Source: Streptomyces sp. NBC_00670 (GTDB lineage: Bacteria; Actinomycetota; Actinomycetes; Streptomycetales; Streptomycetaceae). From it: a DNA stretch of 64,000 nt. Positions within the stretch are counted from its first letter, which is position 1. Each line of letters starts with the position of its first letter. Both the position numbers and the translations under genes were made by a program. Positions 8,696 to 16,011 of the stretch are shown in pieces. The DNA is taken from contig NZ_CP109017.1 of the NCBI RefSeq assembly GCF_036226765.1, positions 5,333,001-5,397,000 on the forward strand, in the 5' to 3' direction. Below the pieces are notes generated by a model. The model was not told the origin of the DNA and did no database searches. It saw only the letters and a program-made list of their open reading frames with translations.

Positions 8696-8767
8696 TGGTC
8701 TATGGTGTAATTGGCAGCACGACTGATTCTGGTTCAGTTAGTCTAGGTTCGAGTCCTGGTAGACCAG
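8696..8767 (+). tRNA. tRNA-Gln (CTG), copy 2
   Basis: Identical to the first tRNA-Gln except in the acceptor stem, which is TGGTCTA/TAGACCA (a C-G pair replaced by T-A). Anticodon CTG, 72 nt, no encoded CCA. Confidence 0.97.
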
Positions 8768-8810
8768 CTCGGATCTGCGGCGATCAGGAATGATCGCCCG
8801 CACGGTCCAC

Positions 8811-8883
8811 GCCCCCGTTGTGTAGCGGCCTAGCACGCCGCCCTCTCAAGGCGGTAGCGCCGGTTCGAATCCGGTCGGGGGTA
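8811..8883 (+). tRNA. tRNA-Glu (CTC), copy 3
   Basis: Identical to tRNA-Glu copy 2 with anticodon stem CCGCC/GGCGG. Last gene of the array; a strong terminator follows 10 bases later. Confidence 0.97.
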
Positions 8884-8893
8884 CGCGAGAAGA

Positions 8894-8923
8894 CGAAGGG
8901 CCCTCCCCCGGGAGGGCCCTTCG
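8894..8923. terminator. Bidirectional terminator after tRNA cluster
   Basis: CGAAGGGCCCTCC (8894-8906) and GGAGGGCCCTTCG (8911-8923) form a perfect 13-bp stem with a 4-nt loop. It separates the tRNA array from the converging MerR gene and can serve both. Confidence 0.85.
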
Positions 8924-8976
8924 CCGTGTGCGGCACCCGCGCGATGCGCGGCGCGGCGCCGGGGCCGCTCGACCGC

Positions 8977-9621
8977 TCACACGATGCCGTACCGCCCCGC
9001 CGACTCCTCCTCCTGGGCCAGCCGGTGCAGTGCCCGCAGGACCGGCTCGAAGAGCACCGCCGCCGCGACCGCCATCTCGGCCTTCTCCGCCTCCGACTCG
9101 TGCGTCTCCAGGAAGTCCAGGTCGCGCGCCGCCACCTGGCGCATCAACCGGGCGTAGGGGACCAGGACTTCGGCGTTCCAGTCGTAGCCGAGCCGGATCA
9201 GCGTCGCCACCGTCGTCACCAGCGAGCGGTGGACGGGGGAGAGGTCGCCCAGTTCCCGTACGGAGTCCCAGCGCACCTCCGTCAGCAGCCGCTCCACCTC
9301 GTGCCGGGCGGCGGTCACGGCGGGGTCGTCCTCGTCCGGTGCCGGCGGCTGCGGCAGCGCCCACAGGGCCGCGCCCAGCCGCATGGTCCGGCCCAGCGAC
9401 TCGTCGTCGACGTGTCCGAGGACCTCCTTGGCGGTCGCCACCGGGATCCGGCCCACCTGGATCAGCGCCCGCACCAGCCGCAGTCGGCGCAGATGCTCCT
9501 CGTCGTACTCCGCGGTCGTCGCGTTGACCTGCCGGCCCGGCGCCAACAGGCCCTCACGCAGGTAGTACTTGATCGTCGCGGTCGACACCCCGCTCCGCTC
9601 GCTCAACTCGGCCAGCCGCAT
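8977..9621 (-). CDS. MerR family transcriptional regulator
   Basis: A 214-residue regulator. The N-terminal MerR winged helix-turn-helix is clear: MRLAELSERSGVSTATIKYY at residues 1-20, then LREGLL and YDEEHLRRLRLVRALI. The C-terminal effector domain has no recognised fold and no cysteine metal motif, so a small organic ligand is more likely than a metal. The ATG at 9621 has GGAGGAG upstream on the minus strand. It is divergent from a DUF4188 gene, and the shared region holds two mirror-image palindromic sites. Confidence 0.92.
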   Translation of the reverse strand: MRLAELSERSGVSTATIKYYLREGLLAPGRQVNATTAEYDEEHLRRLRLVRALIQVGRIPVATAKEVLGHVDDESLGRTMRLGAALWALPQPPAPDEDDPAVTAARHEVERLLTEVRWDSVRELGDLSPVHRSLVTTVATLIRLGYDWNAEVLVPYARLMRQVAARDLDFLETHESEAEKAEMAVAAAVLFEPVLRALHRLAQEEESAGRYGIV

Positions 9622-9638
9622 CCCTTGCGCTCCTCCTC

Positions 9639-9687
9639 GGACAACGGCACTATCCAAGCATGCGGCCATCGGATAGTGCCGCTAGCC
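9639..9687. promoter_or_regulatory. Paired symmetric operators between MerR and DUF4188 genes
   Basis: CGGCACTATCC (9645-9655) and CGG-free mirror GGATAGTGCCG (9671-9681) are a perfect 11-bp inverted repeat around a 15-bp spacer. Each arm is also half of its own 17-bp imperfect palindrome (9639-9655 and 9671-9687, pattern GGATAG-N5-CTATCC with small mismatches). This fits two MerR dimer sites serving the divergent promoters; the binding protein is inferred from position. Confidence 0.75.
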
Positions 9688-9713
9688 AACTGACGACTCC
9701 AGGGGGAGAGCTC

Positions 9714-10214
9714 ATGGGAGGCAATGCCGTGACCGCCGGCCGCACCACCGCCGGCGCCGAGGGCGACGTCGTCGTCCTGCTCATCGGGATGCGGATCAAC
9801 CACTTCTGGGCGGCGCACCACTGGCTGCCGGTGCTGCGCGCCATGCCGCGCATGCTGCGCGAACTCACGCGGGACCCCGGGCGCGGACTGCTCGGGCACG
9901 TCCTGCTGACCGCCTCGCCGCGGACGTACTACGTCGTCCAGTACTGGGAGTCCAAGGAGAAGCTCTACGCGTACGCCACCTCGCCCGACATGTTCCACCA
10001 CCGGGCGTGGGCGCTCCTCAACCGCAAGGAGCGGGAGGGCAAGGTGCGGCAGCACGTGGGGCTGTGGCACGAGACGTACGTGGTGCCCGAGGGGTCCTAC
10101 GAGTCGATCTACGCGGACATGCCGCCCTTCGGTCTGGCGGCGGCGCACGGCCAACTGCCGCTGGAGAAGCGGGGGCGGAGGGCGAAGGACCGGTTCGCGC
10201 ACCGGTCCGCCTGA
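9714..10214 (+). CDS. DUF4188 domain-containing protein (monooxygenase-like)
   Basis: A 166-residue protein that fits the DUF4188 family, which I recall being described as related to small dimeric monooxygenases. Conserved segments include IGMRINHFWAAHHWLPV near residues 24-40 and YYVVQYWESKEKLYAYA near residues 72-88; the latter looks like the antibiotic-biosynthesis-monooxygenase ferredoxin-like core. The ATG at 9714 follows GGGGGAGAG. It is divergent from the MerR gene and probably its main target. The reaction is unknown. Confidence 0.82.
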   Translation: MGGNAVTAGRTTAGAEGDVVVLLIGMRINHFWAAHHWLPVLRAMPRMLRELTRDPGRGLLGHVLLTASPRTYYVVQYWESKEKLYAYATSPDMFHHRAWALLNRKEREGKVRQHVGLWHETYVVPEGSYESIYADMPPFGLAAAHGQLPLEKRGRRAKDRFAHRSA

Positions 10215-10232
10215 GAGCGGGGGAGAGAGGCG

Positions 10233-10270
10233 GGGGAGGGTCTGCCGCGGCGTTGGGGCCGGCCCTCCCC
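10233..10270. terminator. Putative terminator between DUF4188 and ndgR genes
   Basis: GGGGAGGG (10233-10240) pairs with CCCTCCCC (10263-10270) between two converging genes. The loop is long (22 nt), so confidence is moderate. Confidence 0.45.
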
Positions 10271-10293
10271 GGTGGGACGGGGGCGGGGCGGGG

Positions 10294-11010
10294 TCAGCCC
10301 GAGCGGCGCAGGGCCTCGGAGAGGCGGCCGGCGGCGTCGATGACCGCCTGGGCGTGCATCCGGCCCGGGTGGCGGGAGAGGCGCTCGATGGGGCCGGAGA
10401 CGGACACGGCGGCCACCACGCGGTTGGACGGGCCCCGCACCGGCGCGGAGACGGAGGCGACGCCCGGCTCGCGCTCGCCGATCGACTGCGCCCAGCCGCG
10501 GCGCCGTACACCGGACAGCGCCGTGGCCGTGAAGCGGGCGCCCTGCAGCCCGCGGTGCAGGCGCTCCGGTTCCTCCCAGGCCATGAGGATCTGCGCGGAG
10601 GAACCCGCCTTCATCGTCAGCGTCGAGCCGACCGGGACCGTGTCCCGCAGGCCGGACAGCCGCTCCGCCGCGGCGACGCAGATGCGCATGTCGCCCTGGC
10701 GGCGGTAGAGCTGGGCGCTCTCGCCCGTCATGTCCCGCAGGTGCGTGAGGACCGGGCCCGCCGTCGCCAGCAGTCTGTCCTCGCCCGCCGCGGCGGCCAG
10801 TTCGGCCAGCCGGGGACCGAGAATGAAACGCCCCTGCATGTCCCGTGCCACCATGCGGTGGTGCTCCAGCGCCACGGCCAGCCGGTGGGCCGTGGGTCGT
10901 GCCAGTCCGGTGGCCGCGACCAGTCCTGCGAGGGTGGCGGGTCCGGACTCCAGGGCGCTCAGGACAAGGGCTGCCTTGTCCAGGACGCCGACGCCGCTAC
11001 TGTTGTCCAT
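10294..11010 (-). CDS. ndgR: IclR family regulator NdgR (leucine/nitrogen-linked)
   Basis: A 238-residue IclR-type regulator. The N-terminal winged helix covers about residues 8-60 (SALESGPATLAGLVAATGLARPTAHRL), and the IclR effector-binding domain follows, with the family segment SVSAPV near residue 180. The sequence and its position divergent from leuCD identify it as the NdgR/AreB orthologue, a known regulator of leucine biosynthesis and amino-acid-dependent development in Streptomyces. The ATG at 11010 was chosen because the domain begins directly after it; the longer frame to 11085 would run through the operator. Autoregulation through the palindrome at 11019-11047 is likely. Confidence 0.93.
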   Translation of the reverse strand: MDNSSGVGVLDKAALVLSALESGPATLAGLVAATGLARPTAHRLAVALEHHRMVARDMQGRFILGPRLAELAAAAGEDRLLATAGPVLTHLRDMTGESAQLYRRQGDMRICVAAAERLSGLRDTVPVGSTLTMKAGSSAQILMAWEEPERLHRGLQGARFTATALSGVRRRGWAQSIGEREPGVASVSAPVRGPSNRVVAAVSVSGPIERLSRHPGRMHAQAVIDAAGRLSEALRRSG

Positions 11011-11018
11011 GCAACGAT

Positions 11019-11047
11019 ACTTGCGTCTCACTCTGTGAAACGCAAGT
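11019..11047. promoter_or_regulatory. NdgR operator (predicted)
   Basis: ACTTGCGTCTCAC (11019-11031) and GTGAAACGCAAGT (11035-11047) form a 13-bp inverted repeat with one mismatch and a 3-bp spacer. It starts 9 bases upstream of the ndgR start codon in the ndgR/leuC divergent region. It matches the kind of palindrome expected for an IclR dimer. Confidence 0.75.
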
Positions 11048-11226
11048 TCAATTTTCCGTGGAACGCGCCACTCTGGAACGCACACAGCACCACACAGCGG
11101 GCCCGGTGACCACGGGCCCGACGGCGGACGCTCGGGAGTTCACCGGAACTCGCAGGGGACGGGCGCTCCCCCCAGGATCTCTAGTTGGGCCGGCGGACAC
11201 AGTCGTCGCCGGCCGGAGGGAAAGCG

Positions 11227-12651
11227 ATGGGTAGGACACTCGCGGAGAAGGTCTGGGACGACCACGTCGTCCGGCGCGCCGAGGGCGAGCCCGACCTCCT
11301 CTTCATCGATCTGCACCTGCTGCACGAGGTGACCAGCCCGCAGGCCTTCGACGGGCTGCGCCAGAGCGGTCGCACGGTGCGGCGCCTGGACCTCACCATC
11401 GCGACCGAGGACCACAACACCCCCACCCTCGACATCGACAAGCCGATCGCCGACCCCGTCTCCCGCGCCCAGCTGGAGACCCTGCGCAAGAACTGCGCGG
11501 AGTTCGGCGTCCGGCTGCACCCGCTGGGCGACGTCGAGCAGGGCGTCGTGCACGTCGTCGGCCCCCAGCTCGGTCTGACCCAGCCCGGCACCACCGTCGT
11601 CTGCGGCGACTCGCACACCTCCACGCACGGTGCGTTCGGCGCGCTGGCGTTCGGCATCGGCACCTCCCAGGTCGAGCACGTGCTGGCCACCCAGACGCTG
11701 CCGATGGCCCGCCCCAAGACCATGGCGATCACGGTCGACGGCGAACTGCCCGACGGCGTCACCGCCAAGGACCTGATCCTCGCGATCATCGCGAAGATCG
11801 GCACCGGCGGCGGCCAGGGCTACATCCTGGAGTACCGCGGCTCCGCCATCGAGAAGCTCTCGATGGAGGCCCGCATGACCATCTGCAACATGTCGATCGA
11901 GGCCGGCGCCCGCGCGGGCATGATCGCCCCCGACGAGACCACGTTCGCCTACCTCAAGGGCCGCCCGCACGCCCCCGAGGGCGCCGACTGGGACGCCGCC
12001 GTCGCGTACTGGAAGACCCTGCGCACCGACGAGGACGCGGTCTTCGACGCCGAGGTCGTCATCGACGCCGCCGCGCTGTCGCCGTTCGTCACCTGGGGCA
12101 CCAACCCCGGCCAGGGCGCCCCGCTCTCCTCCGCCGTCCCCGACCCGGCCTCCTACGAGGACGCCTCGGAGCGGCTCGCCGCCGAAAAGGCCCTGGAGTA
12201 CATGGGGTTGGCGGCCGGACAGCCGCTGCGCGAGATCAAGGTCGACACCGTCTTCGTGGGCTCGTGCACCAACGGCCGCATCGAGGACCTGCGCGCCGCC
12301 GCCGAGATCGTCAAGGGCCGCAAAGTCGCCGACGGCGTACGGATGCTGGTCGTTCCCGGCTCCGCGCGGGTCGGCCTCCAGGCCGTCTCCGAGGGCCTGG
12401 ACGTCGTCTTCAAGGAGGCCGGCGCCGAATGGCGGCACGCGGGCTGTTCCATGTGCCTGGGCATGAACCCCGACCAGCTCGCCCCCGGTGAGCGCTCGGC
12501 GTCCACCTCCAACCGGAACTTCGAGGGCCGGCAGGGCAAGGGCGGGCGCACCCACCTGGTCTCCCCGCAGGTCGCCGCCGCCACCGCGGTCACGGGCCAC
12601 CTCGCGTCCCCCGCCGACCTGTCCGACGCCCCCGTGCCCGCTGGAGTCTGA
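11227..12651 (+). CDS. leuC: 3-isopropylmalate dehydratase large subunit (LeuC)
   Basis: Large subunit of isopropylmalate isomerase, which converts 2- to 3-isopropylmalate in leucine synthesis with LeuD. It has 474 residues of the aconitase fold. The [4Fe-4S] ligands are visible as C347 (GSCTNGR), C407 and C410 (CSMC). Other conserved segments are GDSHTSTHGAFG and FGIGTSQVEHVLATQ. The ATG at 11227 follows GGAGGG; the in-frame ATG at 11185 is too far upstream. leuD follows six bases after the stop. Control by NdgR is expected from the divergent operator. Confidence 0.98.
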   Translation: MGRTLAEKVWDDHVVRRAEGEPDLLFIDLHLLHEVTSPQAFDGLRQSGRTVRRLDLTIATEDHNTPTLDIDKPIADPVSRAQLETLRKNCAEFGVRLHPLGDVEQGVVHVVGPQLGLTQPGTTVVCGDSHTSTHGAFGALAFGIGTSQVEHVLATQTLPMARPKTMAITVDGELPDGVTAKDLILAIIAKIGTGGGQGYILEYRGSAIEKLSMEARMTICNMSIEAGARAGMIAPDETTFAYLKGRPHAPEGADWDAAVAYWKTLRTDEDAVFDAEVVIDAAALSPFVTWGTNPGQGAPLSSAVPDPASYEDASERLAAEKALEYMGLAAGQPLREIKVDTVFVGSCTNGRIEDLRAAAEIVKGRKVADGVRMLVVPGSARVGLQAVSEGLDVVFKEAGAEWRHAGCSMCLGMNPDQLAPGERSASTSNRNFEGRQGKGGRTHLVSPQVAAATAVTGHLASPADLSDAPVPAGV

Positions 12652-12657
12652 TCAGTC

Positions 12658-13251
12658 ATGGAAGCATTCACCACCCACACCGGCCGGGCCGTCCCGCTGC
12701 GCCGCAGCAACGTCGACACCGACCAGATCATCCCCGCCCACTGGCTCAAGAAGGTGACCCGGGACGGGTTCGAGGACGGGCTGTTCGAGGCCTGGCGCAA
12801 GGACCCGTCGTTCATCCTCAACCAGCCCGAGCGGCAGGGCGCCACGGTCCTGGTGGCCGGCCCCGACTTCGGCACCGGCTCCTCCCGCGAGCACGCCGTG
12901 TGGGCGCTGCAGAACTACGGCTTCAAGGCCGTGATCTCGGCCCGCTTCGCCGACATCTTCCGCGGCAACTCGCTGAAGAACGGCCTGCTCACCGTCGTCC
13001 TGGACCAGCAGGTCGTGGACGCGCTGCAGGAGCTCACCGAGAAGGACCCGCAGACGGAGATCACCGTCGACCTCGAGGCCCGCGAGGTGCGCGCCGAGGG
13101 CATCACCGCCTCCTTCGAGCTGGACGAGAACGCCCGCTGGCGGCTGCTGAACGGCCTCGACGACATCTCCATCACGCTCCAGAACGAGGCGGACATCGCG
13201 ACGTACGAGGCCCAGCGGCCCTCGTTCAAGCCGCGCACGCTCCCGGTCTGA
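12658..13251 (+). CDS. leuD: 3-isopropylmalate dehydratase small subunit (LeuD)
   Basis: Small subunit of isopropylmalate isomerase, forming the swivelling domain that completes the active site with LeuC. It has 197 residues, the usual length. Conserved segments include NVDTDQIIPAHWLK (about 20-33) and FGTGSSREHAVWAL (about 69-82). It begins six bases after leuC and is almost certainly translated from the same transcript. A strong terminator follows. Confidence 0.98.
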   Translation: MEAFTTHTGRAVPLRRSNVDTDQIIPAHWLKKVTRDGFEDGLFEAWRKDPSFILNQPERQGATVLVAGPDFGTGSSREHAVWALQNYGFKAVISARFADIFRGNSLKNGLLTVVLDQQVVDALQELTEKDPQTEITVDLEAREVRAEGITASFELDENARWRLLNGLDDISITLQNEADIATYEAQRPSFKPRTLPV

Positions 13252-13626
13252 CCCTCCGGCCCCGCCCGGCCACGCACCGGCGAACGCCCGCCGTCCCCCA
13301 GGGACGGCGGGCGTTCGCCGTTTCCGTGCGCCGGGAGGTGGTCCGGTGGCCCCTTCCGGCCGCTCGGCCGGAAGCCACCCGTCGGGTTTCGGCCACCGCG
13401 GACGGCCCCGTACCCCCAATCGTGGACGGTCGGGGGTACGGCCGTGTCGGCGCCCGGACCGGGCGGCGCGTCTCCGCGCTCGAAGCCAACTGCCCAGGTT
13501 ACAAAGGTGTTTGCCTGGGTACGCGACCCCCGACGGGGTGATCGCGGCACCTGCCCGGACGACTGTCCGCAACGGCAGTTGCCCCCTGCGGGGGCGACAA
13601 CTCGCCCCAGATGGCACAATCTGTGC
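13252..13626. other. 375-base intergenic region after leuD
   Basis: No convincing gene. It holds the leuD terminator (13278-13323), a hairpin-like element at 13405-13444 with CGTACCCCC (13409-13417) against GGGGGTACG (13432-13440), a bulged stem AGTTG-CCCCC/GGGGGCGA-CAACT near 13577-13602, and a -10-like CACAAT (13615-13620) just before the next gene. Confidence 0.6.
13278..13323 (+). terminator. leuCD terminator
   Basis: A perfect 20-bp stem: 13278-13297 pairs with 13301-13320 (core GCCCGCCGTCCC/GGGACGGCGGGC) with a 3-nt loop, then TTT. It begins 26 bases after the leuD stop. Confidence 0.9.
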
Positions 13627-13857
13627 ATGGAACACGACGGCCAACTCGAGCTCTATACGGCGGTCGCGAACCAGCTCAAGGAAGCGCACTCCAGGGTGCG
13701 CGCACTGCAAGTCCCGGAGGGCGTACGGATGGCGCTGACCCGGAAGCTGCTGGTCATTACGGCCGCGGCCAAACACGATCTCGCCGGTGCGGCAAGGCGC
13801 CTGGAGCGGTTCTCGGCGGACCTCGACGAGGGCCGACTCCCCGGGGCCGACGGCTGA
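13627..13857 (+). CDS. Small conserved hypothetical protein
   Basis: A 76-residue, mostly helical protein with no cysteines, signal or membrane segment. It lies between leuD and hupS, where streptomycetes usually have a small unknown gene, so it is likely real. The ATG at 13627 lies only six bases after a -10-like CACAAT, and no good ribosome site is visible, so translation may be leaderless. The longer frame from 13444 crosses hairpins and is unlikely. Function unknown; the pattern VRALQVPEGVRMALTRKLLV suggests an amphipathic helix. Confidence 0.75.
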   Translation: MEHDGQLELYTAVANQLKEAHSRVRALQVPEGVRMALTRKLLVITAAAKHDLAGAARRLERFSADLDEGRLPGADG

Positions 13858-13915
13858 GGGGAGTTCCCGGCAGCCGAGTCCGTTGCGGCACAAGGGTGAT
13901 TAGCCCGTTTCGTGT

Positions 13916-13944
13916 TTGATTTGCGGTATATATCTGCCTAACGT
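13916..13944 (+). promoter_or_regulatory. hupS promoter (predicted)
   Basis: TTGATT (13916-13921), a 17-bp spacer and TAACGT (13939-13944), in the only clearly AT-rich stretch of the region (TATATAT inside the spacer), about 50 bases before hupS. Confidence 0.55.
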
Positions 13945-13995
13945 GCGAAAAGGCTTGAACAGTTTCGTTCGGGCAATGTCTCCGAAGGGGAAGAC

Positions 13996-14658
13996 GTGAA
14001 CAAGGCGCAGCTCGTAGAAGCGATTGCGGACAAGATGGGCGGGCGTCAGCAGGCCGCCGACGCGGTCGACGCCGTACTGGACGCCATCGTCCGCGCGGTC
14101 GTCGCCGGGGACCGGGTCTCCGTCACCGGCTTCGGTTCCTTCGAGAAGGTGGACCGCCCGGCCCGCTACGCCCGTAACCCGCAGACCGGGGAGCGGGTGC
14201 GGGTCAAGAAGACGTCCGTGCCGCGCTTCCGCGCCGGCCAGGGGTTCAAGGACCTGGTGAGCGGGTCCAAGAAGCTGCCCAAGGGCGGCGAGGTCGCGGT
14301 CAAGAAGGCGCCCAAGGGCAGCCTTTCGGGCCCGCCGCCCACCATCGCCAAGGCCGCGGGCAAGAAGGCCGCCGCCAAGAAGGCGACGGGCGCGCGCAAG
14401 ACGGCCGCGGCGGCCACGAAGAAGACGGCCGCCAAGAAGACCACGGCGACGGCGAAGAAGACCGCCGCCAAGAAGACGACCGGCACGGCGAAGACGGCCG
14501 CCGCGAAGAAGTCCACGGCGGCGGCGAAGAAGACGGCCACGAAGGCGACGGCCAAGAAGGCGCCCGCGAAGAAGGCCACCGCGAAGAAGGCACCGGCACG
14601 CAAGTCGCCGGCGCGCAAGACGACGACGGCGAAGCGGGCGAGCAGTGCGCGGCAGTGA
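13996..14658 (+). CDS. hupS: HU-family nucleoid protein with lysine-rich tail (HupS)
   Basis: A histone-like DNA-binding protein that compacts the nucleoid, in Streptomyces notably during sporulation. It has 220 residues. Residues 1-93 are a canonical HU fold (MNKAQLVEAIADK at the N-terminus, TGFGSFEK near 48-55, and the DNA-binding arm RNPQTGERV near 61-69). Residues about 95-220 are a low-complexity tail of Lys/Ala/Thr repeats (AAKK, TAKK, APAKK) like eukaryotic H1 and mycobacterial HupB. The length matches HupS rather than the short HupA. GTG start at 13996 with GGGGAAGAC upstream. Confidence 0.96.
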   Translation: MNKAQLVEAIADKMGGRQQAADAVDAVLDAIVRAVVAGDRVSVTGFGSFEKVDRPARYARNPQTGERVRVKKTSVPRFRAGQGFKDLVSGSKKLPKGGEVAVKKAPKGSLSGPPPTIAKAAGKKAAAKKATGARKTAAAATKKTAAKKTTATAKKTAAKKTTGTAKTAAAKKSTAAAKKTATKATAKKAPAKKATAKKAPARKSPARKTTTAKRASSARQ

Positions 14659-14687
14659 GCCGCGCACAGCCAGCTATTGACACGTGC

Positions 14688-14715
14688 CGGGCCGGACCCC
14701 CTGGGGTCCGGCCCG
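14688..14715 (+). terminator. hupS terminator
   Basis: CGGGCCGGACCCC (14688-14700) pairs with GGGGTCCGGCCCG (14703-14715) around a 2-nt loop, 30 bases after the hupS stop. Confidence 0.85.
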
Positions 14716-14780
14716 CGGTGTATGGGCGCCTTGTAGCTCGGGGGTGCGGGTTGTCGGGCGGCTGCGGCTGCGCCGTGGCT

Positions 14781-14906
14781 GGTCGCGCAGTTCCTCGCGC
14801 CCCTGACAGGGGCGCGAGGAACTGCGCAACGGGGCGAAGCCCCGTTGCGGGGTCCAAGGGGCGGAGCCCCTTGAAAGGACGGGAAGGGTAGGGGCGGCGG
14901 GGGCGA
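14781..14906. repeat. Interspersed palindromic repeat, copy A
   Basis: Contains a perfect long palindrome around 14787-14825 (GCAGTTCCTCGCGCCCC against GGGGCGCGAGGAACTGC), then a second stem GGGGC/GCCCC, GGGGCGGAGCCCC and GGGAAGGGTAGGGGCGGCGG. The same block order recurs near 21980, 32252, 45790, 47107 and 51930. Confidence 0.75.
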
Positions 14907-14941
14907 GAGAAATCCCGGCGAACCCCCCGCCCTCAGAACCC

Positions 14942-15145
14942 TCAGAACGTCTGCAAGGTGACCAGGGTGATGCGGAGGGCCTCGCCCTCGCCGGCCGTCT
15001 CCACGCGCACCCGCTGCCCGGGGCGCAGAAGCCGCAACCCGCCCGCGTCGAACGCCGCCGCGTCGAACGCCACCGGCGTCCCGTCGTCCAGCAGCACCTG
15101 CCCACTACGGGTCTCGGAGTCGTACGTGTACGCGGTCGCCTGCAT
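14942..15145 (-). CDS. Small conserved protein with cold-shock-like (OB-fold) character
   Basis: A 67-residue protein. The central pattern SGQVLLDDGTPVAFDAAAF, then LRLLRPGQRVRVE, resembles part of a cold-shock OB fold, but the RNP motifs are not clearly present, so RNA binding is only a suggestion. It lies nine bases downstream of cofC on the same strand and is probably cotranscribed with it. ATG start at 15145. Confidence 0.8.
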   Translation of the reverse strand: MQATAYTYDSETRSGQVLLDDGTPVAFDAAAFDAGGLRLLRPGQRVRVETAGEGEALRITLVTLQTF

Positions 15146-15154
15146 ACCCGCAGC

Positions 15155-15811
15155 CTAATACCCGCACCCCGAGGCCAACGCCCCCAGTGGCAGGGCCCCC
15201 ACCGCCGCCACCGTCCGCACCCCCACCCCGAGCGCCAGCGCCGCCCGCAGATCCGCCCCCGTATCGACGTCCTGCCGCACGGAATCCACCGCACCCGGCG
15301 CGAGTTCCACCGCCCCCGACGCCAGATGCCGCCGCCGGGAATCCACCCCGAACGCCGGCCGCAATTCCCGCCCCGTCCCCGCCGCCAGCAACGTCGTACC
15401 GATTCCCGCGGCATCCGCGAGAAAGGACCGCGGGAATTCCCCGGCCGCATCGAGGACCCGCCCCAATTCGGCGGGCCGCAGTGCCGGAAGATCGGCGTTG
15501 AGGGCGGCCAGCGCCGCGCCCGGCCGCCGGGCGCGCACGGCCCCCGCCCCGTGCGCCAGCGCCGCGTTCAGTCCGCCCGCCGGCTCGTCGGGGACGAGCA
15601 CCGCGCCCAGCGCGGACAGCTCCCGCGCGGCGAGCGGGTCGTCCGTGACGACCGCCACATCGCGCACCCGGGGGCAGGCGAGCGCCGCCGCCACCGTGTC
15701 CTGCGCGAACGCCAGCGCGAGCCCCGGGCGCACCTCGTCCCCGGCGGTGTCCGTCAGGCGGCTCTTGGCCCGCGCCAGGGCTTTCACCGGAATGACCAAC
15801 GACCACTGCAC
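15155..15811 (-). CDS. cofC: Phosphoenolpyruvate/2-phospho-L-lactate guanylyltransferase (CofC/FbiD)
   Basis: Transfers GMP to phosphoenolpyruvate or 2-phospho-L-lactate, an early step of coenzyme F420 synthesis. About 218 residues from the GTG at 15811. Family features are WSLVIPVKALARAKSRL at the N-terminus (nucleotide-binding loop), VVTDDPLAAREL, ALNADLPALRP (the metal-binding LNADLP motif) and GIGTTLL. In-frame starts at 15892 and 15862 exist, but homology begins right after the GTG, and GGACGGAG lies before it. The small OB-like gene follows nine bases downstream. Confidence 0.92.
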   Translation of the reverse strand: MQWSLVIPVKALARAKSRLTDTAGDEVRPGLALAFAQDTVAAALACPRVRDVAVVTDDPLAARELSALGAVLVPDEPAGGLNAALAHGAGAVRARRPGAALAALNADLPALRPAELGRVLDAAGEFPRSFLADAAGIGTTLLAAGTGRELRPAFGVDSRRRHLASGAVELAPGAVDSVRQDVDTGADLRAALALGVGVRTVAAVGALPLGALASGCGY

Positions 15812-16011
15812 GCGCGCTCCGTCCGCCGACCCGTCGCGCCCATTGTCACCCGGACCGCACATCGTCCGCCCACGTCCCACCTGGCGGTTCACACACCGGG
15901 GCGTACGGTGTTCTCGACAGACAGGCGGCCCGGGGCCACACTTGTGCGGCTCCCCCCGGGCCCGGGTTCCAGACCCGTAAGGCCCGAAAGCCCCTAGAGG
16001 AAGGTGTCCGT

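Noticed and set aside
8353..8883. CRISPR-like array at the spaced repeats
   Set aside because: The repeats are tRNA-Gln/Glu genes with full cloverleaf pairing.
13996..14658. hupS tail as a coding-repeat artefact or DNA satellite
   Set aside because: Codons vary while Lys/Ala/Thr are kept, and such tails are known in actinobacterial HU proteins.
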